A DNA stretch of 6,845 nt from Anaerolineales bacterium (GTDB lineage Bacteria; Chloroflexota; Anaerolineae; B4-G1; DUEL01): NCBI GenBank assembly GCA_015662065.1, contig DQUX01000124.1, positions 1-6,845 of the forward strand, in the 5' to 3' direction. The notes beneath the pieces are model-generated. The model saw only the letters and a list, made by a program, of their open reading frames with translations, was not told where the DNA came from and ran no database searches. The position numbers were made by a program, and so were the translations under genes. Positions 5,140 through 6,845 of this stretch are shown piece after piece; position 1 is the first letter of the stretch; each line of letters begins with the position of its first letter.

Positions 5140-6480
5140 TCAGTCCAGCGCCTCCAAGAACTCCACCACCGTCGGGATCGTCATCAGCTTCTCCCGGAAG
5201 TAGGCGTTGACCATGTTTTCCACCATCGCCCGGGAGTCCGCGATCACCTTCCCCCAGTCCTTCCCCAGGTCTCTCCACCCGGTGACATCGTCCCGCAGCC
5301 GCAGGAGCGCCATTACCACCTCCGTCTCCCCCGGTCCCTCGCAGCAGGAAACCACATCTCGGATCAGCGCGTCCATCTGGTGCACCACCGCCTCCTGGTT
5401 CAGGGAGGAGCCCGGCCGCCCGGCGTCGTCCACCGTGTCCAGGAGCGACCAGACCTGGTAGAGGAGGGCCGCCGGTTCGTCGAACAGCTCCCGGATCAAC
5501 GCTGCCGCCTCGTGTCGCCCGGTCAGGCGGAAGATATTGTACAGCCGCTTGGCCGCCTTACCGTAGTTGACGTGGTCCCGCGTGTACTTGCGCACCTCGC
5601 CCGTCAGTTGCCGTACGTATTCCCCCAACGCCTGCGGTGAGACATGCCGCGCCAGCTTGGCAAACAGCGGCACCGACTCCGCCTCCAGGTAAACCTCCTG
5701 GAAGTAGGGGTCCAGAAAGCCGTCCAGCGGGATAATCTCCCCATCTGGGGTCTCCCACGTCACGTCCAGCATATTGCTGGCGTTGACCACCCGGCCCCGC
5801 TCCGGCTCCGCGATCACCCAGTCCATCTTACACCAACCGGGGTCCAGGCAGCCGTACTTCCACTCCACCATCCACGGCTGTCCGTCGGGTCGGAACACCT
5901 CCATCCGGCCTGCCTTTACCTCCTCCGGCTCCCACGAGATGGGGGCCCCGGCCTTGATCCGCCGCCCCTCCTTCACCACGTCGGTCTTCCAGGTGCCGAA
6001 CTTGACCTCGATCAACTCATAGTTCGGCCCCTTATAGAAGGCTATGGCCTTATCCCGCATCAGCCGGCTCAGGATGAGACAGGCCTCTTCACGGGTGGGG
6101 GCCTTGATGTTGACCCGCTCGAAAAAGTCGCAGTCGCCGGGGTACCGCTGGATGCGGCCCTGGGCGGCGCTGCCGGAGAGGCTCACCGCCGTCTCCACGT
6201 TGGGCAGGTCCGGAAGCTGCACGATATCGGCGATGCGCCGGTACCGCTCCAGCGTCTCCCGGTCGAAATCCAGCAGGGTGACCCGGTGGCCGTAGACGCC
6301 GGTCTCCTCGTCTACCGTCCACCCCTCCGCTCCGGGCTGCACCGCCGCCATCGCCGTCAGCCACTGGGTCACATCGGTCTCATCCACCTCCACGCCCAGC
6401 ATCCGCGCCGTGCGGATGATCCGTTCCACCTCTCCCGCGATGTCCACACCCTCGTCCGCCGGTCGCTGCTCCTCCCCCAT
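5140..6480 (-). CDS. Nucleotidyltransferase-like (Pol-beta superfamily) protein of unknown function
   Basis: This 446-residue soluble protein belongs to no named family I recognise. Residues 100-121 (SLSGSAAQGRIQ..GDCDFFE) match the nucleotidyltransferase active-site pattern: hydrophobic-G-S (103-104), eleven residues, then Asp-x-Asp (116, 118). A third candidate metal-binding acid is Asp220 in KMDWVI. Middle segments such as ELIEVKFGTWKTD and MVEWKYGCLDPGW look like the strands of the catalytic sheet. From about 265 to the end the protein is mostly helical, with a basic stretch around KYTRDHVNYGKAAKRLYN that could bind a nucleic acid or a nucleotide tail. The start is ATG 6480, directly behind a purine-rich GGAGGAGGGAGGAGG. 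A TTG at 6510 would lie on the terminator T-run and was rejected. The gene lies downstream of acpP and converges on the polysaccharide operon. The real substrate (tRNA, protein, small molecule) is unknown. Confidence 0.7.
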   Translation of the reverse strand: MGEEQRPADEGVDIAGEVERIIRTARMLGVEVDETDVTQWLTAMAAVQPGAEGWTVDEETGVYGHRVTLLDFDRETLERYRRIADIVQLPDLPNVETAVSLSGSAAQGRIQRYPGDCDFFERVNIKAPTREEACLILSRLMRDKAIAFYKGPNYELIEVKFGTWKTDVVKEGRRIKAGAPISWEPEEVKAGRMEVFRPDGQPWMVEWKYGCLDPGWCKMDWVIAEPERGRVVNASNMLDVTWETPDGEIIPLDGFLDPYFQEVYLEAESVPLFAKLARHVSPQALGEYVRQLTGEVRKYTRDHVNYGKAAKRLYNIFRLTGRHEAAALIRELFDEPAALLYQVWSLLDTVDDAGRPGSSLNQEAVVHQMDALIRDVVSCCEGPGETEVVMALLRLRDDVTGWRDLGKDWGKVIADSRAMVENMVNAYFREKLMTIPTVVEFLEALD

Positions 6481-6495
6481 CCTCCTCCCTCCTCC
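6481..6495 (-). promoter_or_regulatory. Extended purine-rich ribosome binding site
   Basis: On the minus strand the fifteen bases before ATG 6480 are GGAGGAGGGAGGAGG, offering several overlapping Shine-Dalgarno registers. The copy at usual spacing is the outermost GGAGG. This decides the start codon of the nucleotidyltransferase-like gene against the upstream TTG. Confidence 0.7.
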
Positions 6496-6508
6496 GGGCG
6501 CAAAACGC

Positions 6509-6547
6509 AAAAAAGGTCACCGACCCCCGAAACGTCTGTCGGTGACC
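6509..6547 (-). terminator. Intrinsic terminator downstream of acpP
   Basis: A perfect ten-base stem, GGTCACCGAC (6515-6524) with GTCGGTGACC (6538-6547), encloses a 13-base loop. On the minus strand it is followed at once by six T (6509-6514) and then more T-rich sequence. This is a classic Rho-independent terminator for transcription coming from acpP. On the plus strand no T-run follows, so it acts in one direction only. It ends 28 bases before the ATG of the next minus-strand gene. Confidence 0.88.
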
Positions 6548-6575
6548 CGGCCTCCGATATGCCCGCGAGAACCGC

Positions 6576-6812
6576 CTATCCGCCTGCTGTCATACGGCTC
6601 TCGACATAGCGGACGGCGTCGCCCACCGTCTTGATCTGCTGCGCTTCCTCGTCGGAGATAGTTCCACCGAACTCCTCCTCGAAGGCCATCACCAACTCGA
6701 CCAGGTCGAGGGAATCCGCCCCCAGGTCCTCCCGGAAGCGAGCCTCCATTGTGACCTTCTCCGGCTCCACCCCGAGCAGTTCGATGATGATCTCCTTCAC
6801 GCGCTCAAACAT
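6576..6812 (-). CDS. acpP: Acyl carrier protein
   Basis: This small acidic protein of 78 residues carries growing acyl chains on a phosphopantetheine arm during fatty acid synthesis in the cytoplasm. The attachment site is Ser34 in GADSLDLVEL, the invariant DSL motif. The four-helix ACP layout is visible: VKEIIIELLGV (helix I), SLDLVELVMAFEEEFG (helix II), ISDEEAQQI (helix III) and TVGDAVRYVES (helix IV). The length is standard. ATG 6812 is preceded by AGGAGGT (6818-6824) with five-base spacing, a near-perfect ribosome site expected for an abundant protein. GG at 49-50 replaces the more usual EFGI/EFDI segment, a minor variation. No other fatty-acid gene is visible; upstream genes lie outside the window. 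A dedicated ACP for a special pathway is possible, but the sequence looks like housekeeping AcpP. Confidence 0.95.
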   Translation of the reverse strand: MFERVKEIIIELLGVEPEKVTMEARFREDLGADSLDLVELVMAFEEEFGGTISDEEAQQIKTVGDAVRYVESRMTAGG

Positions 6813-6814
6813 AT

Positions 6815-6845
6815 TACACCTCCTGAGATTTGGGACCTTGGTGTA
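6815..6845 (-). promoter_or_regulatory. acpP ribosome binding site with a possible leader stem
   Basis: AGGAGGT lies at 6818-6824 on the minus strand. The GGTGTA that includes its end (6815-6820) is the exact complement of TACACC at 6840-6845, at the window edge, so a six-base stem with a 19-base loop could form in the leader RNA and cover part of the ribosome site. The stem may continue beyond the window. The ribosome site is certain; the stem is only suggestive. Confidence 0.4.

Noticed and set aside
5644..6609. Long plus-strand open frame opposite the nucleotidyltransferase-like gene
   Set aside because: It has no family motif and spans the acpP terminator and the end of acpP. The minus-strand frame has an intact catalytic motif and a strong ribosome site, so this one is a mirror frame.

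Overview
The window is GC-rich DNA, strongly biased to G or C at third codon positions. It looks like a chromosomal segment of a free-living bacterium, probably a member of the Chloroflexota (Anaerolineae-like). That guess rests on the general look of the proteins, an unnamed membrane protein with a W-x(n)-G-F-D-L-F-E type motif, and short degenerate repeats embedded in genes. None of these is decisive, and there is no rRNA or other phylogenetic marker here.

Left part, 1-5093, plus strand: after about 240 bases with no recognisable gene, a good sigma70-type promoter (TATAAT at 262-267) precedes five tightly packed genes. They are a UDP-glucuronate decarboxylase-like SDR enzyme (299-1240), an O-antigen ligase/polymerase-family membrane protein (1237-2724), a GtrA-family four-helix membrane protein (2730-3230), a GT4-family glycosyltransferase (3230-4426) and an unrecognised membrane protein with about six helices (4431-5093). 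Neighbours overlap by 1-4 bases or are 4-5 bases apart, so they very likely form one operon. The first four fit a surface-polysaccharide pathway: nucleotide-sugar supply (UDP-xylose), polyprenyl-linked sugar handling (GtrA), sugar transfer (GT4) and polymerisation or ligation (Wzy_C-type). No initiating sugar-phosphate transferase or flippase lies in the window, so the pathway must be completed elsewhere.

Right part, 5140-6812, minus strand: an acyl carrier protein gene (acpP, 6576-6812) is followed by a textbook intrinsic terminator (6509-6547). Beyond it is a 446-residue protein with a nucleotidyltransferase-like (Pol-beta superfamily) signature and a helical C-terminal half (5140-6480). 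It faces the polysaccharide operon tail to tail, with 46 bases between the two stop codons.

The most unusual feature is three short low-complexity or repeat-like stretches lying in frame inside three of the five operon genes: an inverted repeat of GGAGACACGG-type units in the ligase (1938-2004), a run of ATCTGCAA-type units in the glycosyltransferase (3366-3419), and a CCTCTGTGAACTC..GTCTC..GCGG unit forming the C-terminus and stop codon of the membrane protein (5062-5096). They look like intergenic-type mini-repeats now read as protein. A possible relic of a ComF-type zinc-ribbon N-terminus is readable out of frame at the 3' end of the glycosyltransferase gene. I see no CRISPR array, transposase, tRNA or rRNA, and no wholly new system that I can defend.
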